Source of the DNA: DATEDA01 sp963789885
GTDB taxonomy: Bacteria > Pseudomonadota > Gammaproteobacteria > Burkholderiales > SG8-39
NCBI GenBank assembly: GCA_963789885.1
Contig: CAWBNB010000003.1
Span: 186,001-250,000 of the forward strand
Direction of reading: 5' to 3'
DNA length: 64,000 nt
Shown here: positions 36,810 through 45,464 of the stretch, in pieces
Position numbering within the stretch: position 1 is the first letter of the stretch
Layout: every line of letters begins with the position of its first letter
Notes under the pieces: generated by a model
Database searches by the model: none
Seen by the model: the letters and a program-made list of their open reading frames with translations, nothing else
Told to the model about the DNA's origin: nothing
Translations under genes and position numbers: made by a program

Positions 36810-36846
36810 CGACGTACCGCCGCGCTTCGTGCGCGGCGGTACGTCG
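36810..36846 (+). promoter_or_regulatory. Perfect 16-bp stem-loop upstream of the TonB receptor gene
   Basis: CGACGTACCGCCGCGC (36810-36825) is followed by a five-base loop TTCGT and its exact complement GCGCGGCGGTACGTCG (36831-36846). No T-run follows, so it is not a standard intrinsic terminator. It lies 63 bases before the receptor start, in its leader or between it and the His-rich gene. It could be an attenuator, an RNA-stability element or a regulator-binding palindrome. Confidence 0.5.
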
Positions 36847-36909
36847 TGCGCGACGGCTCGCTTCGCCCGCGCCCGCCGTTGCCGTTGACGAGACGAACGA
36901 GGAGCGACC

Positions 36910-38964
36910 ATGCAGCGCGTTGCCCGGCTCGCGGGACCCGCCGCGGCCCTTGCCGTTGCGGCGTTTCCCGCCCACGCGGACGACCCGGTCACGTTGCCAC
37001 CAGTGGAGGTGATCGGCCGGTACGAAAACGAGATCGGCGTCTGGGACTCGGCCAGTCAGGGTGCAGTGACCCGCGAAGGCATCGAGAAGCGCCCGCTGCT
37101 GCGGCCCGGCGAGGTGCTCGAAGCCGTCCCGGGCATGGTGGTCACGCAGCATTCCGGCGACGGCAAGGCGAACCAGTACTTCCTGCGCGGCTACAACCTC
37201 GACCACGGCACCGATTTCGCGACCTGGGTCGCCGGCATGCCGGTGAACATGCCGACGCACGCGCACGGCCAGGGCTATACCGACCTCAACTTCCTCATCC
37301 CGGAGCTCGTCTCGCGCGTGCTCTACAACAAGGGACCTTACTTCGCGCAGGACGGCGACTTCGCGTCGGTCGGCTCGGCGCGGATCCAGTACGTGGACCG
37401 CCTGCCCGCAAACATCGCCACGCTCACCGGCGGCTCGTGGGAGTACGCGCGGGCGCTCCTCGCCGGCTCGCCCGAGGTCGGCCGCGGCAACCTGGTCTAT
37501 GCCTTCGAGTACCAGCACTCGAACGGGCCGTGGGAGAACCCGGCGAACTTCAACAAGTACAACGGCGTGCTGCGCTATGCGCAGGGCACGCCCGCGAACG
37601 GCTTCAATGTCACGGCGATGGCGTACGGCGCGAGCTGGAACGCGACCGACCAGATCCCGCAGCGCGCCGTCGACGACGGCAGCGTCGGTTACTACGGCGC
37701 GATCGATCCGACCGACGGCGGCAACTCGAGCCGCTACAGCCTGTCGGGCGAATGGCGGCAGTCGGACGGCAACGTCAGTCGCGCCGCGAGCCTGTACGCG
37801 ATCAAGTCGCGGCTCAACCTGTACTCGAACTTCACCTTCTTCCTCGACAATCCGGTGAACGGCGACCAGTTCCAACAGGCCGAGAATCGCACGGTGCTCG
37901 GGGGCGAATACAGTCAGACATGGTTCGCGCACTGGGGCGAGCGGCACATGTGGAACACGGTCGGCCTGCAACTGCGTCGCGACCGTCTGTCACCGGTCGC
38001 GCTCTACAGTACCGAGGCGCGCCAGCGGCTCTCCACGACCCGCGAGGACAACGTGACCGTCGGCAACGCCGCGCTGTACGGGTCGAACACGATCGAATGG
38101 ACGAGCTGGCTCCGCACGATCCTGGGACTGCGCGCAGACTTCTTTCGCTTCGACGTCTCGAGCAACATTCCCGAAAACTCGGGCAAGAACGGCGACTCGA
38201 TCGTCTCGCCGAAGGCGTCGGTGATCCTCGGCCCGTGGCGCGACACGGAGTACTTCCTGAACTGGGGCCAGGGCTTCCACAGCAACGATGCCCGGGGCAC
38301 GACCATCACCGCCGATCCCAAGACCGGCGAGCCGGTGCAGCCGGTCGATGCGCTGGTGCGCACCGTCGGCTACGAGGTGGGATTGCGAAGCCGCCCGCTG
38401 CCCGGCCTGACGACTTCGCTCGCGCTCTGGCGTCTGAACCAGGACTCGGAGCTGCTCTTCGTCGGCGACGCCGGCACCACCGAACCGAGCCGACCGTCCC
38501 AGCGCACCGGCGTGGAGTGGGTGCTGCAGTACGTGCCGCGGCCCTGGCTCGCGTTCGACCTGACCGCGGCGGTCACGCGCGCGCGGTTCACCGACGAGGA
38601 CCCGGCGGGCAACCGCATCCCGGGCGCGCCCGACGCGGTCGTCTCGGCCGGCGCGACCGTCGACAACCTCGAGGGCTGGTTCGGCAGCCTGCGCTACCGC
38701 TACTTCGGGCAGCGGGCGCTGATCGAGGACAACACCGTGCGCTCGCAGTCGACGACGCAGTGGAACGGGCGCGTCGGCTACATGTTCACGCCGAAGATCC
38801 GCGCCTGGCTCGACGTCTTCAACGTTTTCAACTCGAAGAGCCACGACATCGACTACTACTACGTCTCGCGCCTGCCGGGCGAGCCGCCGGAGGGTGTCGC
38901 CGATCGACACTTCCACCCGGTCGAGAGCCGCGCGTTCCGGCTGAGCGTGAGCGTGGCGTACTAG
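36910..38964 (+). CDS. TonB-dependent outer-membrane receptor, probably for a metal or metallophore
   Basis: Outer-membrane beta-barrel of 684 residues. The signal peptide ends AAFPAHA; a TonB box-like LPPVEVIG follows, then the plug domain with NQYFLRGYNLDHGTDFATWV and a His-containing loop MPTHAHGQGYTDLNFLIPE. The barrel ends with the aromatic signature VESRAFRLSVSVAY. Histidine and aspartate loops, together with two adjacent His-rich proteins, point to Zn2+, Ni2+ or Co2+ uptake over iron siderophores, but this is inference. The start ATG 36910 follows GAACGAGGAGCGACC. Confidence 0.88.
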   Translation: MQRVARLAGPAAALAVAAFPAHADDPVTLPPVEVIGRYENEIGVWDSASQGAVTREGIEKRPLLRPGEVLEAVPGMVVTQHSGDGKANQYFLRGYNLDHGTDFATWVAGMPVNMPTHAHGQGYTDLNFLIPELVSRVLYNKGPYFAQDGDFASVGSARIQYVDRLPANIATLTGGSWEYARALLAGSPEVGRGNLVYAFEYQHSNGPWENPANFNKYNGVLRYAQGTPANGFNVTAMAYGASWNATDQIPQRAVDDGSVGYYGAIDPTDGGNSSRYSLSGEWRQSDGNVSRAASLYAIKSRLNLYSNFTFFLDNPVNGDQFQQAENRTVLGGEYSQTWFAHWGERHMWNTVGLQLRRDRLSPVALYSTEARQRLSTTREDNVTVGNAALYGSNTIEWTSWLRTILGLRADFFRFDVSSNIPENSGKNGDSIVSPKASVILGPWRDTEYFLNWGQGFHSNDARGTTITADPKTGEPVQPVDALVRTVGYEVGLRSRPLPGLTTSLALWRLNQDSELLFVGDAGTTEPSRPSQRTGVEWVLQYVPRPWLAFDLTAAVTRARFTDEDPAGNRIPGAPDAVVSAGATVDNLEGWFGSLRYRYFGQRALIEDNTVRSQSTTQWNGRVGYMFTPKIRAWLDVFNVFNSKSHDIDYYYVSRLPGEPPEGVADRHFHPVESRAFRLSVSVAY

Positions 38965-39092
38965 CCGGGGAGGGCCCGCTATCGCGCCCCGACGGAGCCG
39001 CCCACATTCCTTGATCGACCGCGCGCCCGGTGACGAAAAATCGATTTCTGCTGCAAACTTCGCCTCCTTCCTTCTTCCTTTGGAGGTGAGCC

Positions 39093-40144
39093 ATGGCGGG
39101 ACGGTACTCGAGCATCCTGGACACGATCGGCAACACGCCGGTGGTTCGCGTCAACCGGCTCGCGCCGCCCGGGGTGAACCTCTTCGTCAAGATCGAGGCC
39201 TTCAATCCGCTCGGCTCGGTCAAGGACCGCCTCGCCATCGGCGTGATCGAGGCGGCGGAGAAATCCGGCGAGCTGAAGCCCGGCCAGACCGTCCTCGAGG
39301 CGACCAGCGGAAACACCGGCATCGGCCTCGCGATGGTCTGCGCCGCCAAGGGCTATCCGCTGGTGCTGATCATGGCGGAGCCGTTCAGCGTCGAGCGGCG
39401 CAGGCTGATGCGCTTCCTCGGCGCCAAGGTGGTGATCACCCCGGCCGCCGAGCGCGCCGTCGGCATGATCACGAAGATGGAGGAGCTCGCCGACGACGCA
39501 CGGCTGGTTCATGACCCGCCAGTTCGAGAACGAGGCCAACCCCGACTACCATTCGCGGACGACCGCGCGCGAGATCATCGACGACTTCGCCGGCGAGCGG
39601 CTCGACTACTGGGTCACCGGCTACGGCACCGGCGGCACGCTGAAGGGCGTCGGCGCGGGTGCTCAGGAAGGAGCGGCCGGAGACCAAGATCATCGTCTGC
39701 GAGCCGGAGGACGCGCCGCTGCTCGGCAGCGGCATCGAGCAGGCGCGCAAGCCCGACGGCACGCCGGCCGCGCCGCATCCGAGCTTCAAGCCGCATCCGA
39801 TGCAGGGCTGGACGCCGGACTTCATCCCGAAGCTGACCGGCGACGCCGTCGACATGAAGGTCATCGACCGGCTCCTCCCGATCCCGGGCCCCGAGGCGAT
39901 CCGCTGCAGCAAGGACCTCGCCGCCAAGGAGGGCATCTTCGTCGGCATCACCTCCGGCGCGACCTTCGCCGGGGCGCTCAAGGTCGCCGCCGAGGCGGAG
40001 AAGGGCGCGAACATCCTCTGCATGCTGCCGGACACCGGCGAGCGCTACCTCAGCACGCCGCTCTTCGCCGACGTCCCGGCGGACATGACCGAGGAGGAGC
40101 TGGCGATCTCGCGCTCGACGCCGAGCGGCCAGCTGAAGACCTGA
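39093..40144 (+). pseudogene. cysK: Cysteine synthase A-type enzyme (two frameshifts)
   Basis: PLP-dependent O-acetylserine sulfhydrylase, about 349 residues after repair. ATG 39093 follows TTTGGAGGTGAGCC. The first frame has the PLP lysine in NPLGSVKDRLA and the SGNTGIGLA substrate loop. An extra base near 39498 shifts to the frame with GWFMTRQFENEANPDYH and the phosphate-binding GYGTGGTLKGVG; another near 39655 leads to RVLRKERPETKIIVCEPE and the C-terminus GITSGATFAGAL. All catalytic parts are present once repaired. Somewhat longer than typical CysK, mainly at the C-terminus. Aminotransferase gene follows. Confidence 0.85.
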
Positions 40145-40207
40145 GCGAGTCGACGCTGTGCCATCGTCTCGCAACGAGCGGCGGCGGCGAACGGCGCCTT
40201 CGCCGCC

Positions 40208-41335
40208 GTGAAGGACTTCTTCTTCAACTCGCGCTACGGCGAGCGGCGCGCCGATCCCGACATCGCGGACTTCACCTTCGGCAATCCGCACGAGATGCCG
40301 CTCGAGGGACTCGTCGCGGCGATCCGCGAGGCGGGCGATGCCGCAGAACAAGGACTGGTTCGCCTACAAGACGAGCGAGGAGGCGCCGCAGGCTTTCCTC
40401 GCCGGAGCGGCTCGGCCGGGAGCTCGGCCTGCCGTTCGAGCCGCCGGACATCGCGCTCACCGCCGGCGCCTTCGCGGCGATCTCGGTCGCCTTCCGGCTG
40501 GTGCTCGATGCCGGCGACGAGGCGATCTACTCCGAGCCGGCCTGGTTCTGCTACGAGCCGATGCTGCTCGCCGCCGACGCGGTGCCGCGCAAGGTGCCGC
40601 TGAAGCAAGCCGCGCTTCGATCTCGACCTCGACGCGATCGACGCGGCGATCGGTCCGCGGACGCGGCTGGTGATCGTCAACACGCCGCACAATCCGACCG
40701 GCCGGATCTACGGGCGCGAGGCGCTGACCGCGCTCGCCGACCGGCTCGAACGCGCCTCGAGCCGGATCGGCCGCCGCATCTTCCTGCTGTCGGACGAGCC
40801 CTATCGGCGCCTCCGCTTCGACGGGCGCGGCTTCGTCAGCCCGGCGGCGCTCTACCCGTGGACGCTCATCTCGTACAGCTACGGCAAGGTCCTGCTCGCG
40901 CCGGGGCAGCGTCTCGGCTACCTCGCGATCTCGCCGCTGATGCCCGCCGCCGACCGGCAGGCGCTGCGCGACGCGATGTTCGCGACCCAGATGGCGCTCG
41001 GCTGGTGCTTTCCCAACGCCGTCATGCAGTACGCCGTTCCGCACCTCGACGCGGCTGTCGATCGACGTTCAAGCGCTCGCCCGCCGTCGCGACGCGCTGA
41101 GCGAGGTGCTGACGAAGGCGGGCCACGCCGTGCTGCCGCCGGAGGGCACGTTCTACCTCTGGGTCAAATGGGCGAGGGGCGACCCCGAGCGCCAGTGGAA
41201 CGCGCTCGCCGATCGCGACGTCTTCGTCATGCCGGGCAGCATCATGAACGCCGACGGATCACTTCCGGATCAGCCTGACCGCCTCCGACGAAATGGTCGC
41301 GCGCGCCCTGCCGGTCTTCGCGCAGGTGTCGTGAG
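40208..41335 (+). pseudogene. Class I/II aminotransferase (six frameshifts)
   Basis: PLP-dependent aminotransferase, 373 residues after removal of six extra bases (near 40334, 40404, 40612, 41054, 41256, 41281). Pieces in order: FNSRYGERRADPDIADFTFG, PQNKDWFAYKTSEEAPQAFL, the phosphate region LTAGAFAAISVAFRLVLDAG, IVNTPHNPTGRIYGREAL with the ring-contact asparagine, LLSDEPYRRLRF, and the Schiff-base lysine in ISYSYGKVLLAPGQRLGY. The C-terminus restored from two shifts reads DHFRISLTASDEMVARALPV. Every break is +1 and the parts align into one family member, so I read it as one gene damaged by sequence errors. Starts at GTG 40208. Confidence 0.75.
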
Positions 41336-41440
41336 AGAGCAGGCGGCCGCGGAACCTCGGATTGGTTACTGCGGACTGCCCGCTGGGGCGCGATGGAAGC
41401 TTCCGACGATGGCCCGTGGGAATGGAACCCACCCCGGCGA

Positions 41441-42442
41441 CTACCCCGTGAACGCCGGCGCCGCGGCGCGCTTTGCGAAAACGCGCGGCAGCGTCTCGCT
41501 CAGGTGTCGGACCTCGGCGCCCTCGAGAATGCCGTGCGCCTTCAACGCCTGATGCAGCCGCGGCAGGTTGTAGTGCGGCACCGCCGGATAGAGATGATGC
41601 TCGATGTGGTAGTTCACGTGATGCGGGAACAGCAGGTAGCGCTGCCACCAGTTCGGCAGGTTGGTGCGCGCCGCCGTGAGCGGTGAGGCGTAGTCGGTGA
41701 GCGCGCCGTGCTCGCAGATCGCACGCAACCGGAAGATGACCTGCAGGACGGTCGCGAGCGGCACGACCCAGAGCACGACGTAGTACCAGCCCCAGCCGGT
41801 GGCGAACGCGACCGCCGGCATCGCGACGTGGAACGTGAGGACTCCCCAGCGATCGCGGCGGGCCGCCTGGCGCAGGCGCGGGCTGGTGTCGTCGAGCGGT
41901 CGTGCCGCGGTGTTGGTGTCGGCGTTGACTGCGGGCGCGCCGAAGAAGTACGCGTAGGTCTTCCATGCCGTGAGCCCCGCGAGGTCCTTCGCCAGCTTCC
42001 TCGCGAGGTACATCCTGCCGCGAGGATAGCCGCCGTGCAGCGCGATGTCCGGGTCCTGCGGCCCGTAGAGGTGGTTGTGGTGCAGGCGGTGGATCACGCG
42101 ATAGGTGCACATCGACAGACCGGCCAGCGTCCCGCAGACCCGGCCGACGAGATCGTTCAACCAGCGCGTTTCATACAGCCGGTAGTGCGCGGCGTCGTGC
42201 GCGAGGATGAAGAGGGCGTGCGCGAGCGGCGCCATCAGCACGATGGCGGCGAGCGCCGCCCACCACGACCAGAATGCGACCGCCAGTGCGGCTACGGCCG
42301 CGATCAGCGCGAATGTCTGCGCCACCGCGAGCGTCGAGCGGATGGGGTCGAGGCGAGTGAGGGGAGTGAGCGCCTCGCGCGGCAGCTTCTTCCGCACGTC
42401 GTCGCGGAACTCCTCGCCTTTAGCGAAGGGGGTCACGGCCAT
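41441..42442 (-). CDS. Membrane fatty acid desaturase
   Basis: Di-iron integral membrane desaturase of 333 residues. The three histidine boxes are present: HDAAH (about residues 82-86), HRLHHNH (about 118-124) and HHVNYHIEHH (about 276-285), the last with the extended H-x4-H-x2-HH form. Four hydrophobic segments frame the boxes. ATG 42442 starts the gene. It introduces a double bond into a fatty acyl chain or related lipid using O2 and an electron donor; substrate and position unknown. Its stop lies about 105 bases from the end of the convergent aminotransferase gene. Confidence 0.88.
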   Translation of the reverse strand: MAVTPFAKGEEFRDDVRKKLPREALTPLTRLDPIRSTLAVAQTFALIAAVAALAVAFWSWWAALAAIVLMAPLAHALFILAHDAAHYRLYETRWLNDLVGRVCGTLAGLSMCTYRVIHRLHHNHLYGPQDPDIALHGGYPRGRMYLARKLAKDLAGLTAWKTYAYFFGAPAVNADTNTAARPLDDTSPRLRQAARRDRWGVLTFHVAMPAVAFATGWGWYYVVLWVVPLATVLQVIFRLRAICEHGALTDYASPLTAARTNLPNWWQRYLLFPHHVNYHIEHHLYPAVPHYNLPRLHQALKAHGILEGAEVRHLSETLPRVFAKRAAAPAFTG

Positions 42443-42634
42443 CGGTGATCTCCTGGGCAGGCCCCGGCGGCAATCGTGCGGGGCTCGGTCATGGGGCTAA
42501 AGGATAAGGGCGACAGGGCTACGGCGCGATGCCTGAACGCGTCAACTGTTGCGACGTGTTTTGCCAGCCGGGAGTACGCTCCTGCGGCAGCGACGGAGAA
42601 AGGCACGATCTCGAATGTGTTCGTGCGCGCGGGG

Positions 42635-42713
42635 CGGTACCGGCGGCGAGATCGATGTCGGCTTCGAATCGCACCGCGCCGCAATGGCAGCCGCCCTGGT
42701 AGGTTCTTTTCAT
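42635..42713 (-). pseudogene. GFA-family (formaldehyde-activating enzyme-like) gene start, truncated
   Basis: From ATG 42713 the reverse strand reads KRTYQGGCHCGAVRFEADID, the zinc-binding opening of GFA/CENP-V proteins (GGCHCGAVRFE). After about 26 residues the expected C-x-C metal motifs are lost and the frame continues as arginine/serine-rich non-family sequence. The start overlaps the YCII stop as ATGA, so both genes formed an operon. A deletion or misassembly near 42635 removed the rest. Confidence 0.55.
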
Positions 42714-43102
42714 GTTTTCGTCGCCCGGCGACGTTCGCTCTCGCGGATCATCCCGGTCAGGTCCGCGGCCGGGCGGATCTCGAAGGGACCGCTGCGCACG
42801 CCGGGGTGCTGCGACATGAGCTGGATCGCGTGGTCGAGGTCGTTGGCTTCCAGTATCAGGATGCCCCCGATCTGTTCCTTCGTTTCGGCATAGGGGCCGT
42901 CGGTGACCATCACCTTGCCGCTGCGGAACCGGAGCGTCACGGCGCTCGCGGCAGGTTGGAGCGCCTCCCCGCCGGCGAAATGGCCGTTCTTGCGCAGCAC
43001 GTCGTCGTAAGCGAAGCACCCGTCAACGAAGGCGTTGCGCTCGCTTTCGGGCATGCCCTCGAATTTGCCCGCTTCCATGTAACCAAGGCATACGAACTTC
43101 AT
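42710..43102 (-). CDS. YCII-related domain protein
   Basis: A 130-residue dimeric alpha-beta protein of the YCII/DGPF family, often near ECF sigma factors or GFA genes. The hallmark is KVMVTDGPYAETKEQIGGIL, containing DGPYAETKE, followed by a helical segment DLDHAIQLMSQHPG. Function of the family is unknown; some members are haloacid-related enzymes. It precedes the truncated GFA gene with a four-base overlap. ATG 43102 is the supported start. Confidence 0.82.
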   Translation of the reverse strand: MKFVCLGYMEAGKFEGMPESERNAFVDGCFAYDDVLRKNGHFAGGEALQPAASAVTLRFRSGKVMVTDGPYAETKEQIGGILILEANDLDHAIQLMSQHPGVRSGPFEIRPAADLTGMIRESERRRATKT

Positions 43103-43387
43103 CGCATCTCCTCTGAACGCCAGGCGTCTACTTTGCCGGGACCTCCCATAGTCGAGCGGGCGGACTCGAATTCGACATGGTCGGCCGCCGAGAGGGCCGC
43201 CACCGGCGCGCTTGCTCGTCGCTGATGCAGGTGCAGGGCAGGGCTGCGCGAGTGCTTGATCCTTCGTGGCGCTACCGAAAAATCAATGACTTGCACTATC
43301 GAGCTCTCCGCTCGTGCTCGCTGTCACCGGGGCTCATGCCACCGGGCCATTCTGTGCCGAGCCGACACTCCAGGTCGGTGGATAGCT

Positions 43388-43424
43388 ACGCGAAAAGAAA
43401 AGCGGCGCCTGGGAAAGGCGCCGC
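43388..43424 (-). terminator. Rho-independent terminator for minus-strand transcription
   Basis: On the minus strand, GCGGCGCC and GGCGCCGC form a perfect 8-bp stem around the loop TTTCCCA, followed by TTTTCTTTT. This is a textbook intrinsic terminator. It lies well before the YCII gene, so it ends a transcript starting further right on the minus strand, where no protein gene is present. Confidence 0.65.
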
Positions 43425-43527
43425 GAAGTGTCCCGCAGGGAGGAGGAGGGCGGGACTAGGGGAGCCGGTGATTGAACCTTAGGTCGCGCTCGTTCATGAG
43501 CGCAAGTCTGCCTGTAGCGGACTTGCA
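43388..43527 (-). ncRNA. Candidate structured small RNA with a CCUCCUCCU loop
   Basis: Read on the minus strand the segment contains four successive perfect hairpins: GCAAGTC/GACTTGC (43526-43502), GCGCTC/GAGCGC (43503-43486, sharing two bases with the first), GTCCCGC/GCGGGAC (43456-43430), and the terminator hairpin with T-tract (43424-43388). The third hairpin shows a 13-base loop CCTCCTCCTCCCT, complementary to Shine-Dalgarno sequences. A pyrimidine-rich exposed loop plus an intrinsic terminator is typical of sRNAs such as the anti-SD RNAs of alphaproteobacteria. No promoter was identified. A 13-codon reading frame MNERDLRFNHRLP lies within, so a peptide leader is another possibility. Confidence 0.4.
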
Positions 43528-43673
43528 GATGGCTGACGGATGAGGACGCGATACCGCTGGGCCGGAGAGAGTTTCCCTTGCGGCGGCCGGTCGGTATCCT
43601 CCCCGCGTGTCCCACGTCTTCAAACCCGCCTCGAGCGGCCGGAGCCTCTGCTCCAGGCGCGTCAGAGCTGACG

Positions 43674-44153
43674 ATGTCGAAACTCGCGCAGATGCTCGCT
43701 GAGGCCGCGTGGACGCGGGGTCTGACGCCGGAGCAGCGGCGTCGCGTGGAGGCGGACACCTTCTCGCGGGTCTACCCGAAGGGCAGCCACGTCTTCCACC
43801 ACGGCGAGCGGGTCGACCACTGGATGGGCGTCGTCGACGGTCTCGGCGCGCCGATCGCGCACGGCTATCTCACGCTGGCGCTGGTCGGGCCGATGGCCAT
43901 AGCAGTGGGCGTGATTCCGCCGGACGCCGTGACTGGTCTCAACTATGGCTTGGACAAGGTTCGCTTCATCGCGCCGGTAAGAGCGGGAGCGCGGGTGCGC
44001 AATCGGGTGAGCCTGCTCGCGGCCGAGCCACAGAGCGGGGGACGAGTGCTCCTCAAACTCCACTGCACGCTGCAGATCGAAGGCGAGGCGAAGCCCGCGC
44101 TCGTCGCCGAAATGCTGTGCATGCTGATCGGAAACCGCGATGCTTCAGCGTGA
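43674..44153 (+). CDS. Chimeric frame: Crp-type N-terminal fragment fused to a MaoC-like hotdog C-terminus
   Basis: A 159-residue frame starting at ATG 43674. Residues 1-55 match the opening of a Crp/Fnr sensor domain (LTPEQRRRVEADTFSRVYPK, then HVFHHGERVDHWMGVVDG). From about residue 58 the sequence changes to the second half of a MaoC dehydratase/hotdog protein: PIAHGYLTLALV, GLNYGLDKVRFIAPVRAG and LQIEGEAKPALVAE. Neither half is complete, and the cyclic-nucleotide pocket is missing. It looks like an in-frame deletion (genomic or assembly) that joined two genes near 43845. It overlaps the DUF445 gene by 14 bases. Confidence 0.6.
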   Translation: MSKLAQMLAEAAWTRGLTPEQRRRVEADTFSRVYPKGSHVFHHGERVDHWMGVVDGLGAPIAHGYLTLALVGPMAIAVGVIPPDAVTGLNYGLDKVRFIAPVRAGARVRNRVSLLAAEPQSGGRVLLKLHCTLQIEGEAKPALVAEMLCMLIGNRDASA

Positions 44154-45450
44154 CGACATGTCCGGGACCCTCGCGGACGCGCCGGCAGCGAATTCCGCCG
44201 CCACCAACTCGGCCCCGGAGCGCGCGCTGGCGCGGCAAAAGGCGTGGGCGACCGGGCTCGTCGTCCTCTGCGCGCTGATCTACGTCGGCGCGAAAGCGCT
44301 CGAGAGCCGGCACCCCGGCGTTGCCTACGTCGCCGCGTTCGCCGAGGCGGCGATCATCGGCGCGCTCGCCGACTGGTACGCGGTGGTGGCGCTGTTCCGG
44401 CATCCGTTCGGACTCAGGCTGCCCCACACCGCGATCATTCCGGCCAACCAGGCGCGCATCGCGGAGAGCCTGGGCGATTTCATCGCCAGGCACTTCCTAG
44501 CCGGCGCGCAAGTGGGCCGGAAGATCGTGGAGCTCGATCCGGCAGCGAACGCCGGCCGCTGGCTCGCCGAACCCCGCAATCGCGCGCTCATCGCCGCGCA
44601 CGCGGCGAGCCTCCTGCCGCAGGCGATCCAGGCGCTCGATCAGGAGGCGCTGCACGGCGAACTCGAGCGCGGCTTGCTGGCGCGGTTCGCCGCAGTGGAC
44701 ATGGGGCAGGTGATCGGCACGTCGCTCGAGGTGGTCACGCGCGATCGCCGCCATCATGCGCTGCTCGAAGAAGCGCTCGGACGGATCGAGTCCCTGCTCG
44801 CCGACCCCGCCGCCCTCGACGCCATTCGCGACCGGATCCGCGCCGAGCTGCCGACGCTCGCCCGGTTCTTCCAGGCGGATGCCTACCTGCTGCGCAGGCT
44901 GGTCGAGGCATCGCACGCGGCTCTGAGGGAAGTCCGCGACGATCCGGGTCATCCGCTGCGCGCCGAATTCGACCGGTTCGTCGCGGCGTTCGTCGACAAA
45001 TTGAAGCACTCGCCCGACTACCGCGAGCAGGTAGAAGGCCTCAAGCGTGACCTCCTGGCGCGCGCCGAGCTGCGCGAGGTCCTGCTCGAGGGCTGGGAGA
45101 GGTTCGTCGCCTGGCTCGGCGCCGACGTCCAGGCGCAGCACGGGATCATCCGGCCCGGCTTCGAGACGTTCCTGGATGACTTCGCACAGAGGCTTCAGCA
45201 CGACTCCAGCCTGCGCGCGCGGTTGAACCACTGGCTCGCCGAGCATGCGAGCTCGATCACCGAGCGCTACAAGCACGAGGTGGCCGCGTTCGTCGCGGCG
45301 CAGGTGAAGTCGTGGGACACGCAGCATGCGGTCCGCACCATCGAGCTCAGCATCGGGAGGGACCTGCAGTACATCCGCGTGAACGGCACGCTCGTGGGCG
45401 GACTGCTCGGGCTCGCGATCTTCACGGGCACCCGGCTGGCGCTGGGTTGA
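44140..45450 (+). CDS. DUF445 membrane protein
   Basis: A 436-residue protein with one N-terminal membrane segment (about 34-50), the DUF445 opening IIGALADWYAVVALFRHPFG and IPHTAIIP-like sequence (here LPHTAIIPANQARIAESLG), a long helical middle rich in charged residues, and a C-terminal hydrophobic segment VNGTLVGGLLGLAIF. This matches the YjiN-like family of inner-membrane proteins of unknown function. Start at ATG 44140; an in-frame ATG at 44158 is also possible. The phaC gene follows after 14 bases. Confidence 0.85.
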   Translation: MLQRDDMSGTLADAPAANSAATNSAPERALARQKAWATGLVVLCALIYVGAKALESRHPGVAYVAAFAEAAIIGALADWYAVVALFRHPFGLRLPHTAIIPANQARIAESLGDFIARHFLAGAQVGRKIVELDPAANAGRWLAEPRNRALIAAHAASLLPQAIQALDQEALHGELERGLLARFAAVDMGQVIGTSLEVVTRDRRHHALLEEALGRIESLLADPAALDAIRDRIRAELPTLARFFQADAYLLRRLVEASHAALREVRDDPGHPLRAEFDRFVAAFVDKLKHSPDYREQVEGLKRDLLARAELREVLLEGWERFVAWLGADVQAQHGIIRPGFETFLDDFAQRLQHDSSLRARLNHWLAEHASSITERYKHEVAAFVAAQVKSWDTQHAVRTIELSIGRDLQYIRVNGTLVGGLLGLAIFTGTRLALG

Positions 45451-45464
45451 AGGAGAACCAAACC

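Noticed and set aside
36193..37971. Minus-strand open frame opposite the His-rich and TonB receptor genes
   Set aside because: Shadow of high-GC coding sequence; no recognisable domain.
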